64,000 nt of DNA from Vibrio sinaloensis (GCF_000808535.1 NZ_JWLV01000049.1:1-64000); one strand, 5' to 3'. Shown: positions 1 through 8,832, numbered from the stretch's first letter. The notes: generated by a model from the sequence alone, not told the origin. Numbers and translations: made by a program.

Positions 1-18
1 GCTAAGATCTTCGACTAA
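1..18 (+). CDS. tuf: EF-Tu gene, 3' end only (partial)
   Basis: The first 18 bases read Ala-Lys-Ile-Phe-Asp-stop in frame 1. This fits the C-terminus of Vibrio elongation factor Tu (E. coli ends in a similar AKVLG). EF-Tu lies immediately upstream of bfd-bfr in Vibrio as I recall, and a strong terminator follows. With only five residues visible, the call rests mainly on context. Confidence 0.55.
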   Translation, partial: AKIFD

Positions 19-66
19 TTATTAGTTGAGTCTTGCAGCCTTCTTCTTTAGAAGAAAGCGCATCTG

Positions 67-93
67 AAAAGGGAAGCTTATGCTTCCCTTTTT
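67..93 (+). terminator. Rho-independent terminator after tuf
   Basis: An 11-bp perfect stem (67-77 with 82-92), 4-nt loop and a run of Ts. It ends the transcript of the upstream partial gene. Confidence 0.85.
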
Positions 94-268
94 GCATTTT
101 GGTTATAAGGAATTTTCGTTTAGCTGTAACCGCTCGGTACTGTTTTAACTAAAAAATACAGGGAGTTGAATTTACTGCCTTCCATCCATCTCTTTTAACT
201 AGAAGTGTTCACTCGATCTCGCTAAAACCGCTATAACCAATCGTTCTAGAAAGAGAATAAATACCACT

Positions 269-287
269 GGTAATAATAATGATTCTT
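269..287. promoter_or_regulatory. Fur-box-like operator upstream of bfd
   Basis: The 19-mer GGTAATAATAATGATTCTT matches the classical Fur consensus GATAATGATAATCATTATC at about 14 of 19 positions and lies about 40 bp upstream of the bfd start. Iron regulation of bfd by Fur is established in other proteobacteria. The rest of 94-325 is AT-rich and I see no gene in it. Confidence 0.5.
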
Positions 288-325
288 TTTTATATTTCTG
301 CTGTAGATTTTATATAGGGTCCAGT

Positions 326-514
326 ATGTACGTTTGTTTGTGTCACGGTGTCTCGGACAAGAAAATTCGTAAGTTAGTGTCAGAGCAGGGAGTGACGGAT
401 ATTAAGGGGATCAAAAAATGCACGGCATTGGGAACTCAGTGTGGCAAGTGCATTCGAATGGCGAAAGACATCATCAATGAATCAGCCGTTGTGCTGTACA
501 AGCAGGCAAGCTAA
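326..514 (+). CDS. bfd: Bacterioferritin-associated ferredoxin
   Basis: A 62-residue [2Fe-2S] protein that docks on bacterioferritin and passes electrons to its haem so that stored ferric iron is released as ferrous iron. The BFD-type cysteine pattern is clear: Cys4-x-Cys6 near the N-terminus and Cys39-x2-Cys42, with an additional Cys32. The length matches the family (about 64 residues). bfr follows 81 bp downstream, the usual pair, and a Fur-box-like site precedes the gene, consistent with induction under iron starvation. Confidence 0.93.
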   Translation: MYVCLCHGVSDKKIRKLVSEQGVTDIKGIKKCTALGTQCGKCIRMAKDIINESAVVLYKQAS

Positions 515-595
515 CCTGCGCAAAAAATAAGCTTTCTTTTTGACAGCTTCTCATTTGGAACTAGAGTTATAGGAGCCAAAGAGGAGGGCTTTGTC

Positions 596-1072
596 ATGAA
601 AGGCGATCCAATAATAATCCAACATCTCAATAAAGTGCTCGGTAACGAGCTCGTCGCAATAAACCAGTATTTTCTTCACGCCCGGATGTACAAAGATTGG
701 GGCTTAAAACATCTTGCTGATAAAGAGTATCATGAGTCCATTGATGAGATGAAACACGCCGATCACTTGATTGAGCGCATCCTATTTTTGGAAGGTCTAC
801 CAAATCTACAAGACCTCGGTAAGTTGAGTATCGGAGAAGACACCAAAGAAATGCTCGAGTGTGATTTAAAACTTGAGATGGCGGCGATCCCTGATCTTAA
901 AGATGCCATCGCGTATGCGGAAGACACACGTGATTATGTCTCTCGAGACCTGTTCCAAGAGATCTTAGAAGATGAGGAAGAGCATGTAGATTGGCTTGAG
1001 ACTCAGTTAGGGTTGATTGAGATGTCTGGTATTGAAAACTACCTACAAGCTCAATATGTCGATGAAGATTAA
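596..1072 (+). CDS. bfr: Bacterioferritin (haem-containing ferritin)
   Basis: A 158-residue subunit of the cytoplasmic 24-mer iron store. Ferroxidase ligands are visible at Glu18, Glu51 and His54, with a later ExxH group in the fourth helix near residues 127-130. Met52, the haem axial ligand that separates bacterioferritin from non-haem ferritin, is present. The length equals that of E. coli Bfr (158). A GAGGAG ribosome site lies about 10 nt before the ATG. It follows bfd and ends at a strong terminator. Confidence 0.96.
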   Translation: MKGDPIIIQHLNKVLGNELVAINQYFLHARMYKDWGLKHLADKEYHESIDEMKHADHLIERILFLEGLPNLQDLGKLSIGEDTKEMLECDLKLEMAAIPDLKDAIAYAEDTRDYVSRDLFQEILEDEEEHVDWLETQLGLIEMSGIENYLQAQYVDED

Positions 1073-1103
1073 GCTCTGTCGCTCTCAAAATTGAATTCTA
1101 TAG

Positions 1104-1133
1104 ACAGCTACTTTACCAAAGTAGCTGTTTTTG
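1104..1133 (+). terminator. Rho-independent terminator after bfr
   Basis: An 11-bp perfect stem (1104-1114 with 1118-1128), 3-nt loop and T run. Confidence 0.9.
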
Positions 1134-1214
1134 TATCTCTTCACATTTTCCTTGCTTCAACTGCTTTCTTTCTGTACTATTCGCTCTCCTTAAACTCGGT
1201 CAATTATCTTTAGT

Positions 1215-1260
1215 TCCTTGCTTCCTCTGGATGACCGGGCCATTTGTGGAAGCTGAATAA
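1215..1260 (+). promoter_or_regulatory. S6:S18 ribosomal leader (rpsF autoregulatory RNA)
   Basis: Just upstream of rpsF, GCTTCC (1220-1225) pairs with GGAAGC (1248-1253). An inner TGG (1228-1230) can pair with CCA (1240-1242) around a loop that exposes CCG at about 1235-1237. A CCG presented in a bulge or loop before rpsF is the signature of the widespread S6:S18 leader, which binds the S6:S18 complex by mimicking helix 22 of 16S rRNA. The fold is judged by eye. Confidence 0.6.
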
Positions 1261-1277
1261 TCCGTAAGGAGCAACCA

Positions 1278-1658
1278 ATGCGTCATTACGAAATCGTATT
1301 CATGGTGCACCCAGATCAAAGCGAGCAAGTTGCTGGCATGATCGAGCGTTACACTGGTTCAATCACTGAAGCTGGCGGTACTATCCACCGTCTAGAAGAC
1401 TGGGGCCGTCGTCAACTGGCTTACCCAATCAACAAGCTTCACAAAGCTCACTACGTTCTAATGAACGTTGAAGCTGACCAAGCTGTAATCGATGAGCTAG
1501 AAACTGCTTTCCGTTTCAACGATGCAGTTCTACGTAACATGATCATGCGTACTAAAACAGCGATCACTGAGCAATCTATCATGCTTAAGCAGAAAGAAGA
1601 GCGTGCTCCTCGTCGCGAAGAGCGTGCTGAAGCTAAGCCAGAAGCAGCTGCTGAGTAA
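1278..1658 (+). CDS. rpsF: 30S ribosomal protein S6
   Basis: A 126-residue S6, which binds the central domain of 16S rRNA together with S18. The family start MRHYEIVFMVHPDQSEQV is present. The C-terminal tail (about 105-126) is rich in Glu, Arg and Ala; in E. coli this tail receives extra glutamates from RimK. A strong GTAAGGAG ribosome site precedes the ATG. First gene of rpsF-priB-rpsR-rplI. The codon bias is that of a highly expressed gene. Confidence 0.98.
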   Translation: MRHYEIVFMVHPDQSEQVAGMIERYTGSITEAGGTIHRLEDWGRRQLAYPINKLHKAHYVLMNVEADQAVIDELETAFRFNDAVLRNMIMRTKTAITEQSIMLKQKEERAPRREERAEAKPEAAAE

Positions 1659-1666
1659 TTTCTCTT

Positions 1667-1969
1667 ATGACCAATCGAATGGAGCTGAGCGGCACCATTG
1701 CCAAACCGCCCATTCGAAGTAAAAGCCCTAGTGGTATTGAACACTGTCGATTTTGGTTAGAGCATCGCTCAACGGTTATCGAAGCTGATTTACCGAGACA
1801 AGTTTATTGTCGCATGCCGGTAGTTGTCAGCGGGCAAAGGTCACAAGCATTAACTCAGAATTTAGTACAAGGCAGTAGCATTAAGGTAGGGGGCTTTGTC
1901 GCTTACCAAACCGGCCGAAATGGTGTGGGAAAATTAGTGCTTCATGCCGACAACATTACTCAAATTTAA
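1667..1969 (+). CDS. priB: Primosomal replication protein N (PriB)
   Basis: A 100-residue single-stranded-DNA-binding OB-fold protein that stimulates PriA helicase and helps reload DnaB at stalled forks. The start TNRMELSGTIAKPP and the segment GIEHCRFWLEHRS match the family; the usual length is about 104. It starts 8 bp after rpsF and ends 16 bp before rpsR, the normal place. Codon use is less biased than in the flanking ribosomal genes, as expected of a weakly translated member of the operon. Confidence 0.95.
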   Translation: MTNRMELSGTIAKPPIRSKSPSGIEHCRFWLEHRSTVIEADLPRQVYCRMPVVVSGQRSQALTQNLVQGSSIKVGGFVAYQTGRNGVGKLVLHADNITQI

Positions 1970-1985
1970 GATCAGGAGATAGCCC

Positions 1986-2213
1986 ATGGCTCGTTTCTTC
2001 CGTCGTCGTAAATTCTGCCGTTTCACTGCAGAAGGCGTACAAGAGATTGATTACAAAGACGTAGCAACTCTTAAAAACTACATCACTGAAGCTGGTAAAA
2101 TCGTACCTAGCCGTATCACTGGTACAAGCGCTAAGTACCAACGTCAACTAGCTCGCGCGATCAAGCGTTCTCGCTACCTAGCTCTACTACCGTACACTGA
2201 CAAGCATCAGTAA
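1986..2213 (+). CDS. rpsR: 30S ribosomal protein S18
   Basis: A 75-residue S18, the partner of S6 in the platform of the small subunit. The hallmark ARFFRRRKFCRFTAEG start, the central ITGTSAKYQRQLARAIKRSRYLALLPYT and the 75-residue length match E. coli S18 closely. An AGGAG ribosome site precedes the ATG. Confidence 0.99.
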   Translation: MARFFRRRKFCRFTAEGVQEIDYKDVATLKNYITEAGKIVPSRITGTSAKYQRQLARAIKRSRYLALLPYTDKHQ

Positions 2214-2244
2214 TCGGTTCGTTTTTAAAAAGAGGAATTAAACA

Positions 2245-2697
2245 ATGCAAGTTATTCTACTTGATAAAATCGGCAAACTAGGTGCTCTAGGCGAAACTGT
2301 TAACGTTAAGTCTGGTTACGCTCGTAACTTCCTTATCCCTCAAGGTAAAGCAGTTATGGCTACTAAAGCTAACGTTGAAATGTTCGAAGCACGTCGTGCT
2401 GAACTAGAAGCGAAAGCAGCTGAGCAGCTATCTGCTGCAGAAGCACGCGCTGAAAAGATCAACGCTCTAGAAGCAGTTGTTCTAGCGTCTAAAGCTGGTG
2501 ACGAAGGTAAACTATTCGGTTCTATCGGTACTCGCGACATCGCTGATGCAATCACTGCAGCTGGCGTTGAAGTTGTTAAGAGCGAAGTTCGTCTTCCAGA
2601 AGGCGCACTACGTAACACTGGTGAGTTCGAGATCAGCGTTCAACTTCACTCTGAAGTTTTCGCAACTGTTACTCTTCAAGTTGTTGCTGCTGAATAA
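2245..2697 (+). CDS. rplI: 50S ribosomal protein L9
   Basis: A 150-residue L9: small N-terminal RNA-binding domain (MQVILLDKIGKLGALGETVNVKSGYARNFL in two overlapping parts, residues 1-50), long alanine- and glutamate-rich connecting helix (about 50-80), then a C-terminal RNA-binding domain. The usual length is 148-150. Last gene of the ribosomal operon, 31 bp after rpsR, and followed by a terminator. Its strong codon bias produces long false reading frames on the opposite strand. Confidence 0.98.
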   Translation: MQVILLDKIGKLGALGETVNVKSGYARNFLIPQGKAVMATKANVEMFEARRAELEAKAAEQLSAAEARAEKINALEAVVLASKAGDEGKLFGSIGTRDIADAITAAGVEVVKSEVRLPEGALRNTGEFEISVQLHSEVFATVTLQVVAAE

Positions 2698-2718
2698 TTC
2701 AGTATCAAGACGTATGTT

Positions 2719-2747
2719 AAAAGCACCTTTCGAGGTGCTTTTTTTAT
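2719..2747. terminator. Bidirectional terminator between rplI and the DUF481 gene
   Basis: AAGCACCT (2721-2728), TTCG tetraloop, AGGTGCTT (2733-2740), T run to 2745. As on the opposite strand, flanking As supply a short T run, it can serve both convergent genes. Confidence 0.88.
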
Positions 2748-2766
2748 ATCTGTAGAAAGGTAAGTG

Positions 2767-3534
2767 TTAAAAAACAAATAGTAGATTAACCGAGAAGATG
2801 CTGTCGGCTTTTTCCAAACCATCTGGTACCTTGTCATGGAACTGTCGCGAGTGTGACAGTTTAAGAGCGATATCTTCGGTTATGTTGTTGGTGACACTGA
2901 TGTCACTGTCTGTGCGGGTATTGCTTTTACCTGAGACTAGAGTCATTGATGCGTCAATACTCAAGTTGTCGAGCGCTTGCCAGCGTGTTGTTACTTTACC
3001 TCGGAAGATAGCCTCTTCGACAATTTCTGGGAAGATGATGTCATCGTCATCTATTTCATCGAGATTGGGCTCCTGATATCGAAAACCTGGACCGAGTTCC
3101 ATCTCGAGCACCCACTGTTCGGTATTGGAAAACTGGTAACCGAGACCGCCAGATAGTGTGAAATCACGAAAGTAGGCACTATACAGAGAGTCTACCCCTT
3201 TGAAGCTGCCGTAAAGGTAAGTTTTTGCGCCTAGCTTATAGTCACTTTGTACCGTGTAGGTGGATTGGCGCTTGTCCTCTTCGCCATCTTTGTAGAGCAA
3301 ATAGTATTTCCATTCACCACTGCTGCGATGTCGACCTGATATATAGTCCGCACCAAGGCGCGCATTCATCGAACGAGAATCTGAGTTCCCCGTATGCGAT
3401 TGGTAGCCAAACTCTACTTCCGTATTCCATGGTGAAGGTACATCAATATCTGTGCTTCCCTGATCCTTTTCTGCTGCTGCATAGCAGTGCGTCGCACTTA
3501 ATAAGCCGACGGCAAGTAACCAATGCTTAGACAC
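2767..3534 (-). CDS. DUF481 family outer-membrane beta-barrel protein
   Basis: A 255-residue protein with a signal peptide (about residues 1-20, cleavage near CYA-AAE). The body has alternating strands such as VEFGYQSHTGNSDSRSMNARLG and ends in a terminal Phe (VNLLFVF), typical of BAM-assembled barrels. This matches the DUF481/YdiY salt-induced outer-membrane family; the function is not established. Transcribed away from dnaB. Confidence 0.8.
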   Translation of the reverse strand: MSKHWLLAVGLLSATHCYAAAEKDQGSTDIDVPSPWNTEVEFGYQSHTGNSDSRSMNARLGADYISGRHRSSGEWKYYLLYKDGEEDKRQSTYTVQSDYKLGAKTYLYGSFKGVDSLYSAYFRDFTLSGGLGYQFSNTEQWVLEMELGPGFRYQEPNLDEIDDDDIIFPEIVEEAIFRGKVTTRWQALDNLSIDASMTLVSGKSNTRTDSDISVTNNITEDIALKLSHSRQFHDKVPDGLEKADSIFSVNLLFVF

Positions 3535-3706
3535 TAATGACCTCTTTGTGGATGAACTGAGTAACGGATAGTAAAGGGAATTTAGCCTGTATCCGTCAAT
3601 GCTCGGTTAATTATCGATGAGAAGCCGATAAACTCTCTCTTGGCTACAGACAATAATTTCGATCTCGTTATAATGAGCGATCTAGAGAAAGTTGTAGAGC
3701 AATATC

Positions 3707-5119
3707 ATGGCTGACCCAAGAACAGATAATCGAAATAAAAAATTCAGTGATGCACAGGTTGATGCTATCAAAGTACCACCACATTCATTGGAAGCAGAGC
3801 AGTCCGTTATTGGTGGTTTGTTATTGGACAACGAGCGTTGGGACACGGTTGCCGAGCGCGTGGTGGCCAAAGATTTTTACAGCCGACCTCATCGACTGAT
3901 TTTCGAGGCGGTGAAATCCATTCTCGAAGAGAGCAAGCCTCTCGACTTGATTACCTTGTCAGAATTTTTAGAGCTTCGAGAGCAACTCGATGATGTGGGT
4001 GGTTTTGCTTACCTTGCTGATCTGGTGAAAAACACGCCAAGTGCGGCAAACATTAATGCCTATGCCGACATTGTTGCTGAGCGTGCCTTGGTGCGTGATT
4101 TGATCGGTGTGGCAAATGAAATTGCGGACGCAGGTTATGACCCTCAGGGCCGCTCTTCAGAAGACTTACTTGATCTTGCGGAAAGCAAAGTCTTCGCCAT
4201 CGCAGAGTCGCGAACCAATGAAAACGAAGGTCCGCAAAACGTTGACAATATTCTAGAGAAGACACTTGAGCGTATCGAACTGCTGTACAAAACGCCGCAA
4301 GATGGTGTGACAGGTGTCGATACGGGCTTTACCGACCTGAACAAGAAAACCGCGGGTTTACAAGGGTCTGATCTGGTGATCGTCGCGGCGCGTCCATCGA
4401 TGGGTAAAACGACCTTTGCGATGAACTTGTGTGAAAATGCGGCAATGTCACAAGACAAGCCTGTGCTGATTTTCTCGCTAGAGATGCCATCTGAACAGAT
4501 CATGATGCGTATGCTGGCATCGCTTTCACGTGTTGATCAAACCAAAATTCGAACTGGTCAGCTTGATGATGAAGATTGGGCTCGTATTTCTTCGACCATG
4601 GGGATTCTCATGCAGAAGAAGAACATGTATATCGATGATAGCTCGGGTCTGACGCCTACTGAAGTGCGCTCTCGTGCTCGTCGTATAGCCAGAGAGCACG
4701 GCGGCCTATCTATGATCATGGTCGACTACCTTCAGCTCATGCGTGTACCTGCACTTTCTGACAACCGTACCCTTGAGATTGCGGAGATTTCGCGCTCTCT
4801 TAAAGCATTGGCCAAAGAGTTGAATGTGCCAGTGGTTGCGCTATCTCAGCTTAACCGTTCCCTAGAGCAACGTGCCGATAAGCGCCCTGTGAACTCAGAC
4901 TTACGTGAATCAGGCTCTATTGAGCAGGATGCCGACTTGATTATGTTCATCTACCGCGATGAAGTGTACAACCCAGACAGCTCAATGAAAGGCACTGCAG
5001 AAATCATTCTTGGTAAACAGCGTAACGGTCCTATCGGCTCTGTACGTTTGACCTTCCAAGGTCAATGGTCTCGTTTTGACAACTACGCAGGCCCTGCGTT
5101 TGACATGGATGATGAATAA
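3707..5119 (+). CDS. dnaB: Replicative DNA helicase DnaB
   Basis: A 470-residue hexameric helicase that unwinds DNA at the fork and recruits primase. The N-terminal collar domain begins around VPPHSLEAEQSVIGGLLLD (residues 23-41). A linker leads to the RecA-like domain with Walker A ARPSMGKTT (about 224-232), Walker B MIMVDYLQLM (about 337-346) and the ELNVPVVALSQLNR segment. The length matches E. coli DnaB (471). No intein is present. alr follows within 15 bp. Confidence 0.98.
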   Translation: MADPRTDNRNKKFSDAQVDAIKVPPHSLEAEQSVIGGLLLDNERWDTVAERVVAKDFYSRPHRLIFEAVKSILEESKPLDLITLSEFLELREQLDDVGGFAYLADLVKNTPSAANINAYADIVAERALVRDLIGVANEIADAGYDPQGRSSEDLLDLAESKVFAIAESRTNENEGPQNVDNILEKTLERIELLYKTPQDGVTGVDTGFTDLNKKTAGLQGSDLVIVAARPSMGKTTFAMNLCENAAMSQDKPVLIFSLEMPSEQIMMRMLASLSRVDQTKIRTGQLDDEDWARISSTMGILMQKKNMYIDDSSGLTPTEVRSRARRIAREHGGLSMIMVDYLQLMRVPALSDNRTLEIAEISRSLKALAKELNVPVVALSQLNRSLEQRADKRPVNSDLRESGSIEQDADLIMFIYRDEVYNPDSSMKGTAEIILGKQRNGPIGSVRLTFQGQWSRFDNYAGPAFDMDDE

Positions 5120-5132
5120 CAGCATGAGTTAC

Positions 5133-6209
5133 ATGAAAGCGGCGACGGCTTACATTGACCTAAGCGCTCTACAACACAATGTCGAGCAGATTAAACAGCA
5201 GGCGCCAAACAGCAAGGTAATGGCGGTGGTTAAAGCCAACAGCTATGGTCATGGATTACGTCACATTGCCAAAAATGCCACCGGTGCGGATGCATTTGGT
5301 GTCGCGCGTATCGAAGAGGCGTTGCAACTGCGAGCGTGTGGCGTGGTTAAGCCGATTCTACTGCTCGAGGGTTTTTACTCTCCGGGTGACTTACCTGTTT
5401 TAGTGACCAACAACATTCAAACGGTGGTTCACTGTGAGGAGCAGTTGGTCGCTTTAGAGCAAGCAGAGCTAGAAACGCCAGTGGTAGTGTGGTTGAAAAT
5501 TGACAGTGGAATGCATCGTTTAGGCGTGCGCCCAGAGCAGTATGATGACTTTGTATCGCGACTCAAGACTTGCAGCAACGTGGCTAAACCGCTGCGTTAC
5601 ATGAGTCATTTTGGCTGTGCCGATGAGCTGGACAAAGACACGACACATCAACAAACCGAGCTGTTTCTCAAGTTGACGCAAGGGTGTGAAGGTGAGCGCT
5701 CATTAGCTGCCTCAGCGGGGTTGTTAGCTTGGCCGGAGAGTCAGCTTGAATGGGTTAGACCCGGCATAATTATGTACGGTGTGTCCCCATTTAATGATAA
5801 ACATGCCCAGCAGCTGGGCTATCAACCTGTGATGACGCTTAAATCGCACTTGATTGCAGTACGTGATGTGAAAGCCGGTGAGAGTGTCGGTTATGGTGGC
5901 AAGTGGACCAGTGAGCGCGACACTAAGGTTGGTGTTATTGCCATTGGCTACGGTGACGGCTATCCACGCACCGCACCGAATGGGACTCCGGTTCGAGTCA
6001 ATGGCCGAGAGGTGCCGATAGCAGGGCGCGTCTCGATGGATATGTTGACCGTCGACCTTGGCCCAGAAGCGACAGATAACGTGGGTGATGAGGCAATCTT
6101 ATGGGGGAAAGATCTCCCTGCCGAGCAAGTTGCAGCGCACATCGGGACCATCGCGTATGAACTGGTAACGAAGCTGACATCTCGTGTAGAGATGGAATAC
6201 TCTCGCTAG
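5133..6209 (+). CDS. alr: Alanine racemase, PLP-dependent
   Basis: Interconverts L- and D-alanine for peptidoglycan. From ATG 5133 (MKAATAYIDL) it is 358 residues, the family norm. Lys34 in AVVKANSYGHG is the PLP lysine. The second catalytic base, a Tyr, lies in SVGYGGKW near residue 255. A further ATG at 5124 is possible; longer versions overlapping dnaB are unlikely because homology begins at MKAAT. It starts 13 bp after dnaB and is probably co-transcribed. Confidence 0.95.
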   Translation: MKAATAYIDLSALQHNVEQIKQQAPNSKVMAVVKANSYGHGLRHIAKNATGADAFGVARIEEALQLRACGVVKPILLLEGFYSPGDLPVLVTNNIQTVVHCEEQLVALEQAELETPVVVWLKIDSGMHRLGVRPEQYDDFVSRLKTCSNVAKPLRYMSHFGCADELDKDTTHQQTELFLKLTQGCEGERSLAASAGLLAWPESQLEWVRPGIIMYGVSPFNDKHAQQLGYQPVMTLKSHLIAVRDVKAGESVGYGGKWTSERDTKVGVIAIGYGDGYPRTAPNGTPVRVNGREVPIAGRVSMDMLTVDLGPEATDNVGDEAILWGKDLPAEQVAAHIGTIAYELVTKLTSRVEMEYSR

Positions 6210-6234
6210 TTGGAACTCGAGTCTTTACCCCTTT

Positions 6235-6258
6235 AAACGGAGCCTTGTGGCTCCGTTT
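6235..6258. terminator. Bidirectional terminator between alr and yjbQ
   Basis: A 10-bp perfect stem (6235-6244 with 6249-6258) with a TTGT loop, between two convergent genes. T-rich sequence follows on the plus side. Confidence 0.8.
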
Positions 6259-6684
6259 CTATTTTAACTCACCTTGTAATGTGGCGATCACGTTGCGGTT
6301 GCCACCGTAGTCTCGATGCTCACCTAAATAGATTCCTTGCCAAGTGCCTAGAGCGAGTCGCCCGTTGCTGATAGGAATCGTCACACTACAACCAATCGTC
6401 GAGGCTTTGATGTGCGCGGGCATGTCGTCATCCCCTTCATAGGTGTGCTGATAATAAGGCGCACGCTCAGGGACAAATTTATTAAAGTGTTTTTCCATAT
6501 CGTGTCTTACCGTTGGGTCTGCGTTTTCATTGATGGTCAGACTGGCAGACGTGTGTTGGATGAAGAGCTGTAATAATCCGACAGAATAGTCAGCAATTTG
6601 AGGTAATTGTTGTTCAATTTCATCGGTAATGAGATGAAAGCCTCGTGAGCGGGCGCGGAGACGTAAGACATTTTGCTGCCACAT
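6259..6684 (-). CDS. yjbQ: YjbQ/UPF0047 family protein
   Basis: From ATG at 6684 (MWQQNVLRLRARSRGFHLIT) it is 141 residues and matches E. coli YjbQ, which also starts MW. The longer frame would need a TTG start and was not chosen. Conserved UPF0047 features include LLQLFIQHTSASLTINENADP and a terminal GTWQGIYLGEHRD. Some members show weak thiamine-phosphate synthase activity in vitro, but the physiological role is unknown. Confidence 0.9.
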   Translation of the reverse strand: MWQQNVLRLRARSRGFHLITDEIEQQLPQIADYSVGLLQLFIQHTSASLTINENADPTVRHDMEKHFNKFVPERAPYYQHTYEGDDDMPAHIKASTIGCSVTIPISNGRLALGTWQGIYLGEHRDYGGNRNVIATLQGELK

Positions 6685-6702
6685 AACAGAGCCTGTAATC
6701 AA

Positions 6703-6978
6703 TATTTCGTTAACCAGACGTTAAGCTTAACCTAGCTTGATGGTAATATCCTAAAGCGGGTAACAGATTTGTTTAAATTTGACTCAGGGAACGTGACCTA
6801 ACTCAATGTGAGTGAGAGTCGGCTGGGTCATAATGCTAGCCTGAAAAAAAATTACAAAGTCTTGTTTTGTGGCAATTTGCCCTAACATACCTAATATTAT
6901 TATTTTGCTTAATCGGGGATTCCTCAGTTTTCGCTAGACTGTATGGAATAGAACCTACTGAACATCGGGATCGTAACC
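6703..6978. promoter_or_regulatory. Divergent promoter region between yjbQ and pgi
   Basis: 276 bp, AT-rich near pgi, no open frame of note. It contains a short dyad ACTCA-ATG-TGAGT at 6799-6811. I cannot assign a regulator; it is not a convincing CRP site because the TCACA half is absent. Confidence 0.35.
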
Positions 6979-8631
6979 ATGTTGAAAAATATCAACCCAA
7001 CGCAAACACAAGCTTGGAAAGCGCTAACCGCGCATTTTGAATCTGCACAAGATATGGATCTGAAAGCACTTTTCGCACAAGATTCAGCTCGTTTTGACAA
7101 ATTCTCTGCTCGTTTTGGCAGTGATATTCTCGTTGATTACTCTAAGAACCTAATCAATGAAGAAACCATGCAGCATCTTTTCGCTTTAGCTAACGAGACT
7201 GAGCTAAAGTTAGCTATTGAAGCGATGTTCAGTGGTGAGGCGATCAACAAGACAGAAGATCGCGCCGTACTTCACACCGCACTTCGCAACCGCAGCAACA
7301 AGCCAGTGATGGTTGATGGCGAAGACGTAATGCCAGCAGTAAATGCTGTGCTAGAGAAAATGAAATCGTTCACTGAGCGCGTAATTGGCGGCGAGTGGAA
7401 AGGTTACACTGGCAAAGCAATCACTGACATCGTAAACATCGGTATCGGTGGTTCTGACCTTGGTCCTTACATGGTCACTGAAGCGCTAGCACCATACAAA
7501 AACCACCTAAACCTGCACTTCGTGTCTAACGTTGATGGCACGCACATCGTTGAAACGCTGAAGAAAGTAAACCCAGAAACAACGCTATTCCTAGTGGCGT
7601 CTAAGACGTTTACCACACAAGAAACCATGACTAACGCCCATAGTGCGCGTGATTGGTTCCTAGCGTCAGCTGGCGATGAAGCACACGTTGCTAAGCACTT
7701 CGCTGCACTTTCTACTAACGCGCCTGCAGTATCTGAGTTTGGTATCGATACAGACAACATGTTTGAGTTCTGGGATTGGGTTGGCGGTCGTTACTCTCTA
7801 TGGTCAGCAATCGGTCTTTCAATCGCACTTTCTGTAGGCTACGACAACTTCATCGAGCTACTAGACGGTGCACACGAAATGGACAACCACTTCGCGTCTA
7901 CTGAGCTAGAAAGCAACATCCCGGTAATCCTTGCGCTTGTTGGCCTATGGTACAACAACTTCCACGGCGCTGAATCTGAAGCTATCTTGCCTTACGATCA
8001 GTACATGCACCGCTTTGCTGCTTACTTCCAGCAAGGTAACATGGAATCAAACGGTAAGTACGTTGACCGTGACGGCAACGCTGTGACTTACCAAACTGGA
8101 CCAATCATTTGGGGTGAGCCAGGAACTAACGGCCAGCACGCGTTCTACCAGCTGATTCACCAAGGTACTAAGCTGATTCCATGTGACTTTATTGCGCCAG
8201 CGCTAAGCCACAACCCAGCGGGTGATCATCATCAGAAGCTGATGTCTAACTTCTTTGCTCAAACAGAAGCATTGGCATTCGGTAAAGATGAAGAGACAGT
8301 GAAAGCGGAATTTGCTAAAGCAGGCAAGAGTGAAGAAGAAGCGGCGACACTTGCACCATTCAAAGTATTTGAAGGTAACCGCCCAACTAACTCAATCCTA
8401 GTTAAGCAAATTACGCCACGTACACTAGGTAACCTAATCGCAATGTACGAGCACAAGATCTTCGTGCAAGGTGTGATTTGGAATATCTTCAGCTTTGACC
8501 AATGGGGTGTTGAGCTAGGCAAACAACTAGCTAACCAAATCCTACCTGAGCTTGCGGATGAGTCTGAAATCAGCTCACACGACAGTTCTACGAATGGTTT
8601 GATTAACGCATTTAAAGCGTTCAAAGCTTAA
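6979..8631 (+). CDS. pgi: Glucose-6-phosphate isomerase
   Basis: A 550-residue cytoplasmic enzyme that interconverts glucose-6-phosphate and fructose-6-phosphate. Both family signatures are visible: TLFLVASKTFTTQETMTNA (about 195-213) and the C-terminal GVELGKQLANQILPEL (about 513-528). FEFWDWVGGRYSLWSAIG is also typical. The length matches E. coli Pgi (549). The gene stands alone, with a leader upstream and a strong terminator downstream. Confidence 0.98.
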   Translation: MLKNINPTQTQAWKALTAHFESAQDMDLKALFAQDSARFDKFSARFGSDILVDYSKNLINEETMQHLFALANETELKLAIEAMFSGEAINKTEDRAVLHTALRNRSNKPVMVDGEDVMPAVNAVLEKMKSFTERVIGGEWKGYTGKAITDIVNIGIGGSDLGPYMVTEALAPYKNHLNLHFVSNVDGTHIVETLKKVNPETTLFLVASKTFTTQETMTNAHSARDWFLASAGDEAHVAKHFAALSTNAPAVSEFGIDTDNMFEFWDWVGGRYSLWSAIGLSIALSVGYDNFIELLDGAHEMDNHFASTELESNIPVILALVGLWYNNFHGAESEAILPYDQYMHRFAAYFQQGNMESNGKYVDRDGNAVTYQTGPIIWGEPGTNGQHAFYQLIHQGTKLIPCDFIAPALSHNPAGDHHQKLMSNFFAQTEALAFGKDEETVKAEFAKAGKSEEEAATLAPFKVFEGNRPTNSILVKQITPRTLGNLIAMYEHKIFVQGVIWNIFSFDQWGVELGKQLANQILPELADESEISSHDSSTNGLINAFKAFKA

Positions 8632-8771
8632 ATTTCTCGGTGAGATGAAACGGTAACTCGTATAAATCCAAGGTATATCAGCGGCTTGATTCACAGATAG
8701 CCGCTGTATTCACAAGGCAGGATTTATTGGTCGCTTTGCTTTATTAATTCTCACTTAGAAAATAGATCGAC

Positions 8772-8803
8772 AAGCGCCAACCGAAGGGTTGGCGCTTTTT
8801 TTT
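8772..8803. terminator. Terminator after pgi (bidirectional)
   Basis: An 11-bp GC-rich stem (8772-8782 with 8787-8797), GAAG loop and eight Ts. It lies between convergent pgi and the TIGR03899 gene. Confidence 0.92.
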
Positions 8804-8832
8804 GGAAGATGGATCTAACGTAGCGGTTGTTG

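Noticed and set aside
6799..6811. Dyad upstream of pgi as a CRP site
   Set aside because: ACTCA-ATG-TGAGT has TGTGA on one side only; the TCACA half at the right spacing is missing.
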